Origin: Ditylenchus dipsaci
Taxonomy: Eukaryota; Nematoda; Chromadorea; Rhabditida; Anguinidae
Assembly (NCBI GenBank): GCA_004194705.1
Contig: SADC01000298.1
Location: 1-64,000, forward strand
DNA length: 64,000 nt
Direction of reading: 5' to 3'
Shown: piece by piece, positions 56,301 through 64,000 of the stretch
Position numbering within the stretch: position 1 is the stretch's first letter
Layout: every line of letters begins with the position of its first letter
Translations under genes and position numbers: made by a program
The notes under the pieces: generated by a model
What the model saw: only the letters and a program-made list of their open reading frames with translations
Told to the model about the DNA's origin: nothing
Database searches by the model: none

Positions 56301-59300
56301 AAAGTTGGATGAGCATCATCGATATTACAATTTCTAAATTCCTTTAAAAAACGCCCTAAAAATCGAAATTAAAAAAGGGGAAACCATTGAAAAAAGATTG
56401 ATTAGTCTTCTATTGCATTTGGATTTTTAGGGCATTTTTAGAAGGAATCTAAAAATTCTGATATTGATGATGCTAATCCAACTTTCTATTCTGCACAAGT
56501 TTGTCTGACATTGCAAAACCAAGTTGTCGACTGAAATATAACTCTCAAACCACATTAAAAAACACAAAACTTGGGATAATCCTTTCGTGTCAAGACTATC
56601 TCCCTAAAGGGGCATGCCAACGCTAATAAGAGGTGGTGCCCGGGAATTCAAAAATTTTTCCTAATTATTGGATTTCTATACGGATTTTTCAACTCAATTT
56701 CTAACAAAACAAGGCGTAGAATTCAATTTTAGGTATGGTTTTGTTAGAAACCGAGTTGAAAAATCCGTAAAGAAATCCAATAATTAGGAAAAAAGTTTGA
56801 ATTCCCGGGCACCACCTCTTATTATCGTGGGCATGCCCCTTTAACAGCTTTCACCCCTCCTTTATGCGTTGTTCACAATGGAGGACTGCAGTCGCCACCC
56901 AGGACTGCAGTCCTCCATTGTGAACACACAACAATCCACAGTCGCCACTCAGGATTGCAGTCCGCAGTGAGGACTGTGGACTGTTGTGTGTTCACAATGA
57001 AGACTGCAGTCCGGGTGGCGACTGTGGATTGTTACAATTTGAGTGCGGACTGCAGTCGCCACTCTCATCCAAAACTATTCACGGTGTTTATTTTTATTTT
57101 TTTATTAGTTTCTGTATTGCTCTTATAACCAAAATGAAGCTAAGTTCCAGAGCAACATTTTGGTACCAAAACATTAAGGATCGCATAATAATTTTGCGAT
57201 CAAAAATTGCAAAAAAGATTACAATCCTCACTCACAATCCACACTTACAATCCACACTCAGGATGGTAAAGTGTGAATTGTGTATGTAGAATTTTTTCTC
57301 GATCATTATGTTCTATTGCAATGTTGATTTCTTTAAAAATGAGAAAAATGTCCAAAATTTACATGTAGGTTCACGAGTCAATTTGTCCAGCTGGACAACA
57401 TGAGTACAGCCTGAAAATTTGGCAAGAGAAAACTAACTTTTTTTATCTTTCCTAACGTACTTAGGGAATCATTTTTGGCCAAATAGAATTGATTTTATGC
57501 TAATTGAGAATAATTCTCTAACATTTGGGGTCGAACTCTTTGGAGTGGGTACCAGTCTGAGGTATTGAGATTCTGGTTAGTCGAAATAGCATTTTGGTCT
57601 CAACAAGCCGTTTTCAGCACATGATTTTTGGATGAATAAAATAGTTTGTTTCGCACTGAGAGACCATTAAATTTTTGTAAACGAGTTAAACACCCGAACC
57701 TTTTTAAACCACCCCAAATAACCCTAAACCACCCAATAATCCCAAATTATCCCACACCACCTCATCTACACCTTAATCTTAGATATGTTGAATAACTTGT
57801 TGAGTTACATAATATTTAGACGGTTTTAATTGCTGAAAAATTGGCCACAAAATTTTGATGATCAAACGTAATTGACACATACCGGCTTCCACAAACTATA
57901 CTAAAAATGTTAATCCGCCAAAAAATTTATTGTCTACTTTCAATAACACCAGAGAAGGAACAGCAAAGCGCAAATGGATTATAAGGATATGTTTATTTGT
58001 CGATAGTATCTTCGATGTGCTTTCCCTTGAGAGCTCCAGTGATCCGGGCACGACCAGCAGCCTTGCGCTCAAGCATTCCACGGCGGTCCTTGTCCAACAT
58101 CAGCTTGGTAATAGAGATGTTTAAAGCATCAATCCCTGAAATGTCCACGCGTGACAATGACTTCATCATCAGTTCTGAAAAACAATGTGATTGAATTAGG
58201 ATACAGATCTACAGCAACTGACCGGATAGGAACAGAGCGAACTCCATGCTTGTTGCGAAGATCCTTGGAGAGAGGCGCCGACACGACCTTCCTCTTGATG
58301 TGAGACGGAGCGTAGGAATGGAATTTGCGAGACTGGCGAGCCGGCGAGGAAACCAAGGGATTCAGCTTCATTCTTCAAGAGGCTTCTTCAAACGCAGAAA
58401 GTACTCTGAAAAAATAGATTTTGAACATCCGATAACATTACACAACATATCTCAGATTCGATCATTTAAAAAAATTCCAGATTTTGGCGACTCAACTATT
58501 GTCGCGCAAAGTAATATGGGAACAGCATAACATTTCCATAAGAGCTATAAAAAAATCAAAAGAAAATCAAATAAAGTCCACTTTCGATAAACCGTCACAT
58601 TATGGTTACCCGATTTAGTCAGGTACACGACATTTACAGGAAATGGCACCCTCAATAAACCACCAGCAAACCAGCGTCTCCAGAGGTGGCGGTCTATCGA
58701 GAGTGTACTGTATGCCGAAAGACAATAAAAACACAAAATGCTAGTTTAAATTAATTTGTAGATCAATTGACCTGTTGATCAATTGACCTGTAGGTCAATT
58801 GACCTGTTGATCAATTGACCTGTAGATCAATTGACCTGTTGATCAATTGACCGTAGATCAATTGACCGTTGATCAATTGACCGTCGATCAATTGACCTAG
58901 AGCCTCAAAAAATATAGTCTTTTGAAAAGACATCCTATCCAAAATGAACAACAATCCTCACTTCAAATGAAAAACAATCCTCACTTCAAATGAAAAACAA
59001 TCTTCACTCAGTGCGGATTGTAAGTCCGCACTCTAACATTCCTATTGTGAACACACAACAGTCGCCACCCTCACTGCGGATTGTAAGTCCGGACTGAGGG
59101 TGGCGACTGCAGTCCACCATTGTGAACTAGGCATTAAAGGGGCACACCAGCGCGTTACACTGCAACTAAGGCGGGGTGATTTCTTTTTCTCATGACTATT
59201 TTCTATAAGCGTTCTGCCTGATCAGACGAAAGTTTTCTGCCTACTTTTCAAAAGTAGGATAAGGTCATAAATATCAGATTTGACACGGAACCAGTGAAAA

Positions 59301-62300
59301 CAAGGAAGATTTTTGAAAAGTTGCTGTCCCCGCCTTAATTTGCGGTGTAACGCGCTGTTATGCTCCTTTAAATAGAGTTTTAACTGTAGTTCTATTAGAG
59401 ACCAAGTTGAAAAATCTGTACTGTAGTTCAATGGGCTGTAGGAATTTTCGTAACGAGACAATTTCGTAAGAGCGAATTTTCGTAAAAATTTTTTTTTGTA
59501 AGAGCGAGTTTTCGCAACAATAAACGCAATAAACGCAACAAGTACCTTCGTATCCGGGTACCACCTCTTAGTAGCGTGGGCTGCCCCTTTCAAAGGCCCC
59601 TCTCTAATAGAGGCCCCGTTAATGACCTATAGCTCAGCCCAGAAAAATAATTTTGCAAAACTGTTTTTTGTATTTTCTTAGTGAGCACTTGTTTACATTG
59701 TATGGAAGTCATACCCGAAATGAAGTTTTCTGCCGCTTTTCAAAATTATATGAAAAAATTGCTTTATATCTTTTTGTGTCAGAATAACTCAAAGGACTTT
59801 TTTTTCAGTTATCGTGATACAAACTGCAGCTAAAACAAGTGAACAACGAAACTATGGAGAGTTATTATCCGCCGCTCAAGCATGCTCGGGGTCCACAAGA
59901 AACAAAATATCATCTTGCTCCGTCTCTAGTTGTCTCTTTTTTCAATTTGAGGCCTGAAGTTGTGGACAGTGATCTGCTGGATGCTATATTTTCTTTTGGT
60001 CGCATTTCCTACATCGTCAATTTGGCTGCTCAGAAGTCCATGGCTCTGGTGGAATTCGAACAGATTGAATCAGCTTCAAAGTGTGTAGAGGTTGCAAACA
60101 GGACGGGAATCTCTGTGGCCGGCCACCCTGTTAAGGTTCAGTACTCAACATCTCCAGTGTGCAATTTTCTTGTTATCTGTTGTCTTTTTATGGAAATCTT
60201 TTTTTAGGTTATCCGGCGCCATCCAAGTGAGTCCGTGATGCCAAGCAAGGTCTTGTCATTATCTATCAGCAACATCAAGTATCCGATCGGCCTTGATGTG
60301 ATTCATCAGGTAGGTAGTGCTGTTTTTGCCTTACTTTCAGTTGTCTTTTGCAGATTTGCTCTCCTCATGCTAAGGTGCTCCGCATTTGCATTTCAAGAAA
60401 TACAAGCATCCATGCACAGGTAGAATTGGAAAATGAGGAAGCTGCAAAAAATGTAAAGAGAGCTTTGAACGGAGCTGACATTTACGAGGGTTGTTGCACT
60501 TTAAGAGTCGAGTTTGCGAGTGTATATTACTTAGTAGTTGTGCAAATTTTCAAGTCATAGCTTTAGGTGGATCATCTCAGAGTTGCCAACAATGATGAAG
60601 ATCATTGGGATGTTGAAAAAGCAATGGGTAATATTTTGTTAGATAAACATGACGTAGTGAGTTGTTCATGTGATTTTTAAAATTTTCTGTGTATCTGAAA
60701 TAATTTTTATTTGATTTTGAGATGCCGTTCATCGTGCCAACATGATTGCGCCAAGTCAGCAAAGCGGACTTCCTGCTTCCACCTTTTTCAGTCCAGTGGA
60801 TGGTTACAACAGTCAGCATTTCCAGCTTCATTCTAGCGTTGGACAGATGAATCTTTTCGCTAAAGAATTGGGTGGTGAATACGATGTCCCTAAGAGGCTC
60901 GAACAATCGCACCATGTTATTCATAGTTAGATGCTTAGAAAAATTATAGGAACACGTGTTATGATATGTTTTATTTGTTGGAAATAAACATTTTGTTCGA
61001 ATTTTTTTAATAGCGCGTGATAGGTGTGGCCTAGATTATGAGTGTTGATGCAGCGCCGAGTCAACCAGTAATGTTTGTAATTCCGTTATTTTAAAATTTT
61101 CTTCATTTTTTAATGTCCCTCCGAACTGTTTAACTGAAATTTGCAAGCTGATACTCGAAATGTCTGTCCAGAAATTGTATTATGGTCGAAAGGATGAATT
61201 CCGTGCCTAAAGAAAATATATTTTTAATGAACAGCTCTGCTGTTCATTTAAATTTCATAAATGAGGCGTGGTGACATGTGAGCCTTAAAATTTAAGGACG
61301 CGTCAGCTGAGGGATTAATTTTTGAGGATGTGAGGTTCGAGAGCCGACATGATTAGACGGTAATTGAATAATGGACTTTAGAGCCCCGATATTTGGAAAG
61401 CGAAACTCAAGCCCCGAAATTCAGGTCTCCTTATATATGGATCGAATAGATCTTGAATATCGGGCCTCAAATGTCGCGTCCTTAAATGTCGTGCTTTAAA
61501 TGTCGCGTCCTTAAATGTCGGGCCTCAAATTTCGCGTCCTTAAAAAGACGGGCTATAAATGTCAATTAACAAAAAATAAGCCACTAATGTCTTGTCCTTA
61601 AAAGTCGGTCTTGAAAAATCAATCCTGGAAATGCTGAGTTTAAAAGGTCACGTCCTCAAAATTTGAACCGCAAAATTCGGGTTGCAAATGTAACATCCTC
61701 ATTTTTCGATCCTTAGATCTCGGTCTTCATATATCGGAATGCAAATATCGGTCTGAAAAAGACCATTTTCATTCGTCTCTCCTTTCATGTTGCATCCTTA
61801 ATAGACCCTCTTTATATATCGGGCCACAAATATCAGTCTTCAATTATCGGCTTTTGAAATGTCAATCCTTAAGAATTATTCCTTAAATGTTAAGGCCCAC
61901 ATGTCACCACACCATAAATGACGCTTATGGCTCGTTCACGGACTGCGACTTAGACTATTTTGGCTACATCAACACCTCTTAGTCTCAGTCTAAGTCTAAG
62001 GTGTTCACGGAGTGAGACTTAGACTGAGACTAAGATTCTTCATATGAAAAACAGGATCAAATTTTTTCTCTTAACTGGTTTAAAAGACCATGGTTATTGC
62101 GCGCAGCGGCATGTGCAAAATTTGAATTGGCGGGGGACACTTCTCTTTCGTCTCAAACTGTGATCTTTGCAGTCGTTCGGAATGACTTCGAAGAGTAGAG
62201 TTTAAGTCTCAGTCTAAGTCGCAGTCCGTGAACGAGCCATTATGTGTGACCATCTAATTAACATACTTCACTTGCTATAAACGTAATTTCAGCTATTGGA

Positions 62301-62673
62301 ATCTGCTGAAATGATTCAAAAGCTGTCGTCCATCTCACAAGAACTAGCCAGAGAGAAGTATGCAGCAGTGCAAATGCGCATAGCTCACAAATATGATGAA
62401 ATAGAGCAATTGTTGATTGAGGAGTTCATTAAGTCACATGACAGAAAACGCCTCAAGGAGATTGCTAATATATTGTCCGAATTCAAGGGCTTCTCCCAGT
62501 GTTTGGACGCATTTGTAGAAAGAGTGCAGAACAGTGCATTCCGCAGTGGCAATGTGTTCGAGGACATATTAGCATTATGTGAGAAGACCAACCCGATGTT
62601 AGCCGAGATATTCCCTAACCCCAGTCAAGTCATGGCAAAGCTCATTTTGAACGTTTTCCACGGAAAGTTACAG
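44366..62673 (+). CDS. EXOC5: Exocyst complex component 5 (Sec10), N-terminal 293 codons; gene continues past the window
   Basis: Subunit of the exocyst, which tethers secretory vesicles to the plasma membrane. Five exons are exactly in phase 0: 44366-44428, 45487-45633, 45691-45798, 46048-46227 and 62293-62673. They read [20 protein letters not shown], then [19 protein letters not shown], a coiled coil ([20 protein letters not shown]), [15 protein letters not shown] sequence, and a helical region ending [15 protein letters not shown]. This matches the N-terminal third of Sec10 (about 700 residues). The start ATG follows SL-like or 5'-UTR splice signals weakly (ACAG at 44330). Intron 1 holds a pogo-like MITE. 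Intron 4 is 16 kb and contains three nested transposons, an inverted-repeat element with an RPL26 fragment, and a complete hnRNP-L-like gene on the same strand. Correct removal of that intron is therefore needed for a functional exocyst subunit. No further exon is convincing in 62.7-64.0 kb. Confidence 0.92.
44847..45274. mobile_element. pogo-like MITE in EXOC5 intron 1
   Basis: Tips CAGTCGAACCTCGCTATAG and inverse between TA sites. The arms CCCGCCTAGGGTCCGACAC are mirrored. The centre (45029-45090) is a second, inward copy of the tip: CCTCGATATAGTGGCACC / GGTGCCACTATATCGAGG. Confidence 0.9.
46290..46499. mobile_element. Right half of a pogo-like MITE in EXOC5 intron 4
   Basis: Centre GGGTGGCGGTTTATCGAGAG, arm AAATCAGAATCCTTGCGATA, GTGTCGGACCCAAGG, tip GTTTATCGAGAGTCGACTG then TA. 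Confidence 0.75.
46872..47365 (-). repeat. Foldback family copy 5, the most complete
   Basis: The outer repeats TTGGCGCCTTTTGAATTT and AGGGCTGTATTGGGAG with GGGGCCAC are mirrored at 47300-47365. The core 46985-47275 shows the same unlike arms as the other copies. It lies in EXOC5 intron 4. Confidence 0.85.
47659..47891. mobile_element. TTAA-flanked MITE next to element A
   Basis: Ends TGGGGCATGGTCACCTG and inverse (CAGGTGACCATGCCCT) between TTAA sites. The arms share CCGCCAATTC and TTGGTTTCTAATAAAAC-type sequence. It ends 11 bases before the target duplication of element A. Confidence 0.8.
49330..51807. mobile_element. MULE B inserted in the element A protease gene, flanked by an 81-bp direct repeat
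   Basis: Both ends carry inverted arrays of the unit GGGACAATTCGATACAAG with CCT spacers (49340-49500, and inverted at 51650-51800). The flanking direct repeat is identical over 81 bases at 49249-49329 and 51808-51888. It contains the end of an intron, its AG acceptor, and the exon encoding [15 protein letters not shown]. MULEs normally duplicate 8-11 bases, so the 81-bp repeat is exceptional. Confidence 0.8.
49593..51506 (-). CDS. MULE B transposase with N-terminal FLYWCH finger
   Basis: Mutator-like DDE transposase that would act on MULE B ends, encoded opposite to the host protease gene. From ATG 51506: a helical N-terminus, then a FLYWCH domain ([19 protein letters not shown], later KSHNHALDP as the His pair). 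The catalytic core follows over several exons: first aspartate in VTYWDGSF, second in [10 protein letters not shown], the family motif GCLFHLVKN, and the glutamate in [14 protein letters not shown]. The last exon (49593-49937) ends HNFIMDQ. One in-frame TAA (around 51116) interrupts the FLYWCH domain, so this copy is either dead or mis-sequenced there. Introns in the middle were not all resolved. Confidence 0.75.
52555..56094. mobile_element. MULE C inside the right terminal repeat of element A
   Basis: Ends GGGTGGCTGCGGACTCGG and its inverse CCGCAGCCACCC are flanked by a perfect 9-bp duplication CGAAACGTC (52546-52554 and 56095-56103), diagnostic of Mutator-like elements. Terminal repeats extend about 150 bp, with degenerate copies of GGACAACTCA and GAAACTCAT blocks. 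The insertion splits the CGAAACGTTTCG repeats of element A. Confidence 0.9.
52972..55185 (+). CDS. MULE C transposase
   Basis: Mutator-like DDE transposase for MULE C. ATG 52972 starts an acidic N-terminus, then a zinc-binding region ([18 protein letters not shown] and [15 protein letters not shown]-like). The core has aspartate in [11 protein letters not shown], a second in [22 protein letters not shown], then TWIGGVV and the glutamate in [11 protein letters not shown]. Small introns interrupt it (for example 53164-53196, 53609-53644, 53809-53852, 54126-54183). Between [10 protein letters not shown] and [10 protein letters not shown] the frame slips by one base at a CCCC run (54527-54530). 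The tail after 54760 continues in another exon. AATAAA lies near 55222. Apart from that slip it looks nearly intact. Confidence 0.8.
56183..56603. mobile_element. TTAA-type MITE with GGAGATAGTC ends
   Basis: Ends GGAGATAGTCTCGACACGAA and inverse (CACGAAAGG core), flanked by TTAA at 56179 and CTAA at 56604. Arms of about 200 bp. Confidence 0.8.
56608..56840. mobile_element. TTAA-type MITE with AGGGGCATGCC ends
   Basis: Ends AGGGGCATGCCAACG and GTGGGCATGCCCCT, CTAA at the left and TTAA at the right. The arms share AATAAGAGGTGGTGCCCGGG. Confidence 0.8.
57993..58405 (-). pseudogene. RPL26: Ribosomal protein L26 copy with an internal deletion
   Basis: Large-subunit protein uL24/L26, copy broken. 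After a TTTTTTCAG acceptor at 58406 and a 34-nt leader, ATG 58371 opens [16 protein letters not shown], then [18 protein letters not shown] and RSVPIR. A 48-nt intron (58222-58175) is followed by [11 protein letters not shown]. The sequence then jumps directly, with a frame change near 58125-58130, to a part matching the end of the family: [19 protein letters not shown], ending [11 protein letters not shown]. About 36 codons that should lie between, covering most of the KOW motif, are missing. The copy keeps its intron, so it did not arise by reverse transcription. It sits inside an inverted-repeat element (56871-59127), which suggests DNA-level capture. An assembly deletion in the real gene is the alternative. 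Confidence 0.75.
58573..58710. mobile_element. Eroded pogo-like MITE
   Basis: Left TTTCGATAAACCGTCAC and right GGTGGCGGTCTATCGAGAG, ending TGTACTG then TA. The conserved GGGTCCGACAC arm is missing. Confidence 0.6.
58757..58900. repeat. Tandem array of a 15-16-bp palindromic unit
   Basis: Nine consecutive units of the form TTGATCAATTGACCTG / TAGATCAATTGACCTG. Later units lose one base, giving GACCG. Each unit contains the palindrome TCAATTGA, so the array can fold on either strand. It lies between the pogo-like end and the right arm of the RPL26 element. Confidence 0.85.
59138..59367. mobile_element. TTAA-flanked MITE before the hnRNP L-like gene
   Basis: Ends AGGGGCACACCAGCGCGTTA and inverse (AACGCGCTGTTATGCTCCT) between TTAA sites. 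Confidence 0.75.
59854..60930 (+). CDS. hnRNP L-like RNA-binding protein with two RRMs, nested in an EXOC5 intron
   Basis: Nuclear RNA-binding protein of the hnRNP L/PTB group, likely acting in splicing of CA-rich transcripts. Exons: 59854-60156, 60208-60309, 60354-60515, 60567-60627 and 60722-60930, in phase, about 278 residues. RRM1 runs from about residue 27 to 100 ([10 protein letters not shown] as RNP2-side strand, KSMALVEF as RNP1). RRM2 spans exons 2-4 and ends [16 protein letters not shown], a very typical hnRNP L segment, followed by [10 protein letters not shown]. The tail is Ser/Gln/His-rich. Known hnRNP L has four RRMs, so RRM3 and RRM4 are absent: either a short paralogue or a truncated copy. 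The intron after 60515 fits only as a GC-AG intron (GCGAGT donor); the alternative donors give a stop. A TTTTTCAG acceptor at 59808 leaves a 45-nt leader, and AATAAA lies at 60983. Confidence 0.85.
60983..60988 (+). terminator. Polyadenylation signal of the hnRNP L-like gene
   Basis: AATAAA lies 53 bases after the stop codon, in GGAAATAAACATTTTG. It marks this nested gene as an independent transcription unit within the EXOC5 intron. Confidence 0.6.
61262..61918. mobile_element. Element made of TCGCGTCCTTAAATG repeats
   Basis: Ends GAGGCGTGGTGACATGTGAG and TGTCACCACACC are inverted. The body is a degenerate array of about 12-15-bp units such as AAATGTCGCGTCCTT and TCGGGCCTCAAAT. Confidence 0.65.
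61928..62244. repeat. Palindrome of GACTTAGACTGAGAC repeats
   Basis: Ends GGCTCGTTCACGGACTGCGA and its inverse at 62220-62241, with internal AGTCTCAGTCTAAGTC units. A half TTAA MITE (62089-62200) is inserted. Confidence 0.75.
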
Positions 62674-63186
62674 GTGATTTTAAAATTTTATAGGAAGTTG
62701 GTGTTAAATTTTAAGACTCGCCTTTATCATTTAAATATTTTAATCCGTGTTTTCTAAAGTGACTCTAAGGATTTTGAGAAATATTTTTAATTCATAATGC
62801 GTTCATGATAAATATGAGAAGTTTTCCATTCAAATCTTTGTTGTTTCGAGAGGAATTTGAAATCTGTTAAAAAGTTTTTATTTTAAGCAAATCAACTATG
62901 TTCAGCAGTGATGTTCCGTTTACACGAATCGATCGATTTAATGGATTATGATCGTCTTACAAAAATGTAATCGACTGCATTGAAAATTTTTGAATCTTTC
63001 ATTTGCAATCTTTTAATCGATGGTAAATTATTAATTCTTACAAGTAGTTTCATTTAATCGATTGAAATTTTTTGATCCTTCCGTGTAATCGAAAGACTCA
63101 GTAAAAAAGGCCATTTTGTGATACACATGACATTGAAAGATGTTTTCGTGTTTTGTTTGAGAGAACATAAGGGAAAACCTTAAGCG
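62674..63186. other. Start of EXOC5 intron 5
   Basis: The donor is CAGGTGATTT at 62671. It contains repeats of AATCGATTGA-type sequence (62930-63080). No exon was found. Confidence 0.4.
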
Positions 63187-63385
63187 TTGGCTCTAATGGA
63201 GATCCGTACTCAAATTTTTGCCTTGGTCCACCCTGTTCTTTTGAAGGTGATTATAGTCCCGGTGATCATAATCACAGTATCAATATAACTATAATGGACA
63301 GGGGGACCAGGGCATTTTTCGAGAAAAAACAACAGAGGGGACCAAAGCAAAAATTTGAGTACGGATCTCCATTAAAGCCAACCTT
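63187..63385. repeat. Foldback with GTTGGCTCTAATGGAGATCC arms
   Basis: The left arm GTTGGCTCTAATGGAGATCC and right GGATCTCCATTAAAGCCAAC are inverted. The middle carries GGGGACCAGGGCATTTTTCG, related to 30895. Confidence 0.8.
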
Positions 63386-63405
63386 GAGGGAAAACCTACC
63401 TTTAA

Positions 63406-63598
63406 AGGACCATACTTGTTGATGCAAATGAGAATTTGACAAATTCGAATGCGCGCGGGACACTTCTCTTTCGTCTCTCACTGTACTCTTTTGAGTCACT
63501 CGAAACAATTCCAAAGATTACAGTGCGAGACGAAAGAGAAATGTCTCGCGCGCATTTGAATTTGTCAAATTCTCATTTGCATCAACAAGTATGGTCCT
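63406..63598. mobile_element. TTAA-flanked MITE, clean solo copy
   Basis: Ends AGGACCATACTTGTTGATGC and its exact inverse between TTAA sites. The arms share GGGACACTTCTCTTTCGTCTC, as in the MITE that hosts MULE D. A half copy lies at 62089-62200. Confidence 0.85.
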
Positions 63599-63860
63599 TT
63601 AAGGGAACATCACTGATGTTGAGCACGAATTCGGTTTCGAAGCACTGGTTTGTCCACAAACTTTTTCAGTCAAAAATGGCTTTTAAATTCTTATAATATG
63701 TTGCGGCATTTTATTTTCATAAAAACACTGGTTTTTCCAAAAAAATCTTGCTTTTTCTGTTATATGGACAACAAAAGAAACTGCCGGTTTCAGCGGTTCT
63801 TATATTTTATCCGGAGCGTCCTATTATGACGATATTTCCAACAAAATGGTATATCAAGCA

Positions 63861-64000
63861 TCAAAATTAGTTTAGAAAATTTTCATGCAATTGGCCTTTC
63901 TTTTCGACTTGGGGTGACGTCGAAATCGACTTTTCACGTCGTCCCACGTTGAAAAGAAAGGCTACGTGCATGAAAATTTTCTAAACTAATTTTAACGCTT
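63861..64000. repeat. Palindrome cut by the window edge
   Basis: ATTAGTTTAGAAAATTTTCA and TGAAAATTTTCTAAACTAAT are inverted. AAGAAAGGC and TCGAC are mirrored toward a centre near 63935. Confidence 0.8.

Larger units (their letters stand above)
56871..59127. mobile_element. 2.26-kb inverted-repeat element carrying the RPL26 copy
   Basis: Left end GTTCACAATGGAGGACTGCA continues as AGTCGCCACCC. The right end is its inverse, GGGTGGCGACTGCAGTCC followed by ACCATTGTGAAC. Flanks TATGCGTT (56863-56870) and TAGGCATT (59128-59135) match at 6 of 8 bases, an aged target duplication. Subterminal blocks of CACAACAGTCGCCACCC and AGTCCGCACTC type recur in both orientations (56880-57060, 57210-57260, 58940-59110). 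No transposase was seen. Besides the RPL26 copy it holds a pogo-like MITE end (58573-58710) and a 16-bp array. Confidence 0.6.

Noticed and set aside
60577..60924. 115-codon minus-strand frame
   Set aside because: Shadow of the hnRNP L-like exons 4-5 and their intron on the other strand.

Overview
This is nuclear DNA from an animal, most likely a nematode. The genes have many small introns (about 45-80 nt) ending in TTTCAG-like acceptors. Several start codons sit 26-45 nt downstream of an acceptor with no coding exon before it, as with spliced-leader trans-splicing. The ribosomal L26-like sequence resembles nematode L26 most, as far as I recall the family. There is no bacterial operon structure and no CRISPR array. 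Species cannot be fixed from the sequence.

Layout. (1) 4.2-17.5 kb, minus strand: a small cysteine-rich single-pass membrane protein of the Shisa/WBP1/VOPP1 type, with exons scattered over 13 kb. Its introns hold a decayed hAT transposon and many short inverted-repeat elements. (2) 17.5-27 kb: no confident host gene; repeats, a relic FLYWCH fragment and some non-repetitive GC-richer islands. (3) 27.0-29.5 kb, minus: a complete 11-exon SUMO protease (SENP1/ULP-1 type). (4) 30.0-34.4 kb: a stack of elements inside elements. (5) 34.5-36.3 kb, plus: FAM98 (tRNA-ligase-complex partner), followed about 200 bp later by TMEM65 (36.5-41.9 kb), whose third intron is filled by a MULE transposon inside a TTAA-flanked MITE. 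(6) 44.4-62.7 kb, plus: the first 293 codons of the exocyst subunit EXOC5/Sec10. Its 16-kb fourth intron contains a three-transposon nest (47.9-56.2 kb), an inverted-repeat element carrying a broken RPL26 copy, and a short two-RRM hnRNP-L-like gene. EXOC5 runs off the right edge.

The most interesting system is the nest at 47.9-56.2 kb. An element with hAT-like ends and a perfect 8-bp target duplication carries no recognisable transposase. It carries a gene joining a FLYWCH-like zinc finger to a SENP-type SUMO protease. That protease shares three intron positions with the resident SENP gene 20 kb away, with phases that match directly at two of them. The protease gene was then hit by a MULE flanked by an 81-bp direct repeat that recreates the splice acceptor, so the MULE can be removed as intron. 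A second MULE sits in the element's right terminal repeat.

Several otherwise intact reading frames lose one base beside homopolymer runs. This looks more like consensus error than gene death, so frames here should be read with care.
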